From 43-108 sp001915545 (GTDB taxonomy: Bacteria; Bacteroidota; Bacteroidia; Bacteroidales; Bacteroidaceae): a stretch of DNA of 64,000 bases. The notes under the pieces are model-generated. The model was not told the origin of the DNA. It was given only the letters and a program-made list of their open reading frames with translations, and ran no database searches. The translations under genes were made by a program, and so were the position numbers. Below are positions 62,703-64,000 of this stretch, one piece after another. The DNA lies in contig CABUGV010000001.1 of assembly GCA_902491215.1 (NCBI GenBank), positions 124,001-188,000 on the forward strand, in the 5' to 3' direction. Positions within the stretch are counted from its first letter, which is position 1, and the number at the start of each line of letters is the position of its first letter.

Positions 62703-62774
62703 TGGGATATGGTGTAATTGGCAACACAACAGATTCTGGTCCTGTTATTCTAGGTTCGAGCCCTGGTATCCCAA
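62703..62774 (+). tRNA. tRNA-Gln (CTG anticodon), copy 1
   Basis: 72 bases. Acceptor arms TGGGATA / TATCCCA, T loop TTCGAGC, anticodon loop TTCTGGT with anticodon CTG. The T stem contains one T-G wobble (CTAGG against CCTGG), unlike copy 2. The anticodon stem has an A-C mismatch next to the loop (ACAGA with CCTGT). CCA is not encoded. Confidence 0.95.
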
Positions 62775-62860
62775 CCATACGAAAGATGAAAACAAATAAA
62801 GTTTCACTCTTTTGATTTGCTTAAGCAATAAGCAACCATAAATAAGACGAAGTCTAAAAT

Positions 62861-62932
62861 TGGGATATGGTGTAATTGGCAACACAACAGATTCTGGTCC
62901 TGTTATTCCAGGTTCGAGCCCTGGTATCCCAA
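62861..62932 (+). tRNA. tRNA-Gln (CTG anticodon), copy 2
   Basis: 72 bases, identical to copy 1 except one T-stem base (C in place of T, giving a fully paired CCAGG/CCTGG). It has the same A-C mismatch in the anticodon stem. The flanks after the two genes are also similar, showing a tandem duplication of gene plus trailer. Confidence 0.95.
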
Positions 62933-62942
62933 CTATACGGAA

Positions 62943-62972
62943 GGTGAAAGCAAACAAGCTTTCACCTTTTTT
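62943..62972 (+). terminator. Intrinsic terminator of the tRNA-Gln pair
   Basis: A 9-bp perfect stem (GGTGAAAGC and its complement) followed by T6. A degraded copy of this hairpin follows the first tRNA (about 62784-62812). Confidence 0.88.
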
Positions 62973-63085
62973 GTTATTAATACTTCCCGGTCATCAATCA
63001 GTACACTACAATAAGCTGCAAGTACCATGCACAATAAAATGTTCGTGCAATATTTACAAAAAAGTTGAAAAAACGATATACCGCA

Positions 63086-63116
63086 TCTGTATATCAAGGA
63101 AAAACACCTATCTTTG
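63086..63116 (+). promoter_or_regulatory. Promoter of rsfS-ftsH
   Basis: TCTG (63086-63089), 19 bases, TATCTTTG (63109-63116); it fits the consensus with one mismatch in the -33 box. The ATG is 35 bases on. Confidence 0.6.
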
Positions 63117-63150
63117 CAAACATTGATATTTAAATAAAACACTGGAAAAT

Positions 63151-63510
63151 ATGAACGAAAACCAAGAGTTGGTAAAATTTATCATCGAAGGAATACAGGA
63201 AAAGAAAGGAAAGAAAATAAGCGTGGTGGACTTGTCGGGCATCGAAGACACAATATGCAAATATCTTGTCATTTGCCAAGGTAATTCTCCGAGTCAGGTC
63301 GGAGCCATCACAGACTCTGTAAAAGAACACGTAAGAAAAAACATAGGCTACAAACCAAGTGCTACAGACGGTACACAAAACTGCATCTGGGTCGCACTGG
63401 ATTACATAGATGTTATTGTACATATTTTCGTACCGGATGCCAGAAGTTTCTACGACATAGAAAATCTTTGGAAAGACGCAGAAATAGAAGAAATTCCGGA
63501 TATCGACTAA
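63151..63510 (+). CDS. rsfS: Ribosome silencing factor RsfS
   Basis: A 119-residue protein that binds uL14 of the large ribosomal subunit and blocks subunit joining when nutrients are low. LVKFIIEGIQEKKGKKISVVDLSGIEDTICKYLVICQGNSPSQVGAITDSVKE and WVALDYIDVIVHIFVPDARSFYDIENLWKDA are the family core. ftsH follows after 24 bases and the two are probably co-transcribed. Confidence 0.95.
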   Translation: MNENQELVKFIIEGIQEKKGKKISVVDLSGIEDTICKYLVICQGNSPSQVGAITDSVKEHVRKNIGYKPSATDGTQNCIWVALDYIDVIVHIFVPDARSFYDIENLWKDAEIEEIPDID

Positions 63511-63534
63511 ATCAACAAAATTTCTCAAACTATT

Positions 63535-64000
63535 ATGGACAACAAGAAATCCCAATCCAATAAAGGTCCACGCTACAATTTTGCATGGCTTTACATCATA
63601 CTCTTGGGAATCATCTTCTACGTTCTTTTTTATCAGAACGACAGTTCGACAAGCAAGGAAGTCGACTATACAACTTTCAAGGAGTATGTCAACAAAGGTT
63701 ATGCAAAAAATATAGCAATCAACAAGGATGACCTTACACTGGACATGTATGTAAACCAAAACAACATACATGACGTTTTCGGAACAAACAGCAAAGTGGC
63801 AGGAAGAAATCCTTCCGTCAAAGTGGAATTCGGTTCACTCGACAAGATTGAAGAGTTTATCGATTCTGAAGTTGAATCAGGACATTTCACAGGAGATGTA
63901 TCCTACACAAGAAAGAACGACCTGTTCATAAACATCTTGTGGCAGATAGGTCCTATCATTCTTATAGTTGTCATCTGGATGTTCTTCATACGCCGTATGG
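63535..64000 (+). CDS. ftsH: ATP-dependent zinc metalloprotease FtsH, N-terminal part (cut by window edge)
   Basis: The frame is open from ATG 63535 to the window end (155 codons seen). It shows a cytoplasmic N-terminus, a first membrane helix (WLYIILLGIIFYVLFY, about residues 18-33), the periplasmic FtsH extracellular domain (SKEVDYTTFKEYVNKGYAKNIAINKDDLTL...GSLDKIEEFI), and a second helix (LWQIGPIILIVVIWMFFI, about 135-152). The AAA and HExxH domains lie beyond the window. FtsH degrades misfolded membrane proteins. Confidence 0.92.
   Translation, partial: MDNKKSQSNKGPRYNFAWLYIILLGIIFYVLFYQNDSSTSKEVDYTTFKEYVNKGYAKNIAINKDDLTLDMYVNQNNIHDVFGTNSKVAGRNPSVKVEFGSLDKIEEFIDSEVESGHFTGDVSYTRKNDLFINILWQIGPIILIVVIWMFFIRRM

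Noticed and set aside
62478..62729. Minus-strand 83-codon ORF before the tRNA-Gln genes
   Set aside because: Overlaps a clear promoter and the first tRNA on the other strand.

Overview
The window is a contiguous piece of a Bacteroidales chromosome, possibly Prevotellaceae, although the family cannot be fixed from the sequence alone. The evidence is of four kinds. Promoters read TTTG-N19/20-TAnnTTTG. Type IX secretion parts are present: PorE-like and PorQ-like proteins, and a cargo protein with a T9SS C-terminal domain. There is an ECF sigma/FecR/TonB-receptor locus. The ExbB-X-ExbD-ExbD layout and the two-subunit methylmalonyl-CoA mutase are also typical. TGA acts as an ordinary stop codon. 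Most genes are housekeeping or metabolic; no prophage, conjugative element, intact insertion sequence or CRISPR array was seen.

Layout. 1-3415: 3' end of PBP1A, a Pif1-like helicase with TPRs, and a DUF554 membrane protein. 3416-8160: an HExxH lipoprotein paired with a T9SS cargo protein, then a small secreted protein, separated by long gaps that contain promoters, terminators and possible structured RNA. 8613-18705: a periplasmic GH2 beta-galactosidase facing a histidine phosphatase, then a three-gene operon (DUF6057 membrane protein, PD40 lipoprotein with a CXXCH motif, S9 dipeptidyl peptidase). 19026-23369: two MATE exporters, a cytidylate-kinase-like protein and a Crp/Fnr regulator. 23513-27534: mutB-mutA; their GTPase chaperone meaB lies far away at 58605. 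27892-33787: an AspT-type exchanger, an ArsG/CcdA-like permease, a GNAT protein, rfbB and a possible outer-membrane beta-barrel protein. 33873-37813: a decaying sigma/anti-sigma/TonB-receptor locus. 37846-43670: a phosphoesterase, a very basic protein of unknown function, topB and porE. 44406-48653: a conserved-looking unknown, an rRNA m5C methyltransferase, an Lrp regulator, folA and thyA. 48820-54267: ExbBD operon, tRNA-Ser, TatD, polyprenyl synthase and TonB. 54727-58452: porQ-cmk-ispH-pfkA. 58605-64000: meaB, DUF1573, malic enzyme, two tRNA-Gln, rsfS and the start of ftsH.

The most unusual signals are these. (1) A family of GC-rich intergenic arrays at three separate places (12606-12692, 27712-27777, 54461-54526). 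Each has a near-palindromic 10-bp core (CGAGCGCYCG-like) repeated three times at exactly 22-bp spacing, and each lies upstream of a plus-strand promoter. (2) The sigma/FecR/TonB-receptor locus, in which the sigma gene has two frameshifts and the receptor has two in-frame stops while the anti-sigma gene is intact. (3) A phosphofructokinase-family protein that has lost several residues needed for catalysis and fructose-6-phosphate binding. (4) A Cys/His cluster in the small mutase subunit. (5) A promoter-to-terminator interval at 3594-3873 with no gene, a candidate small RNA.
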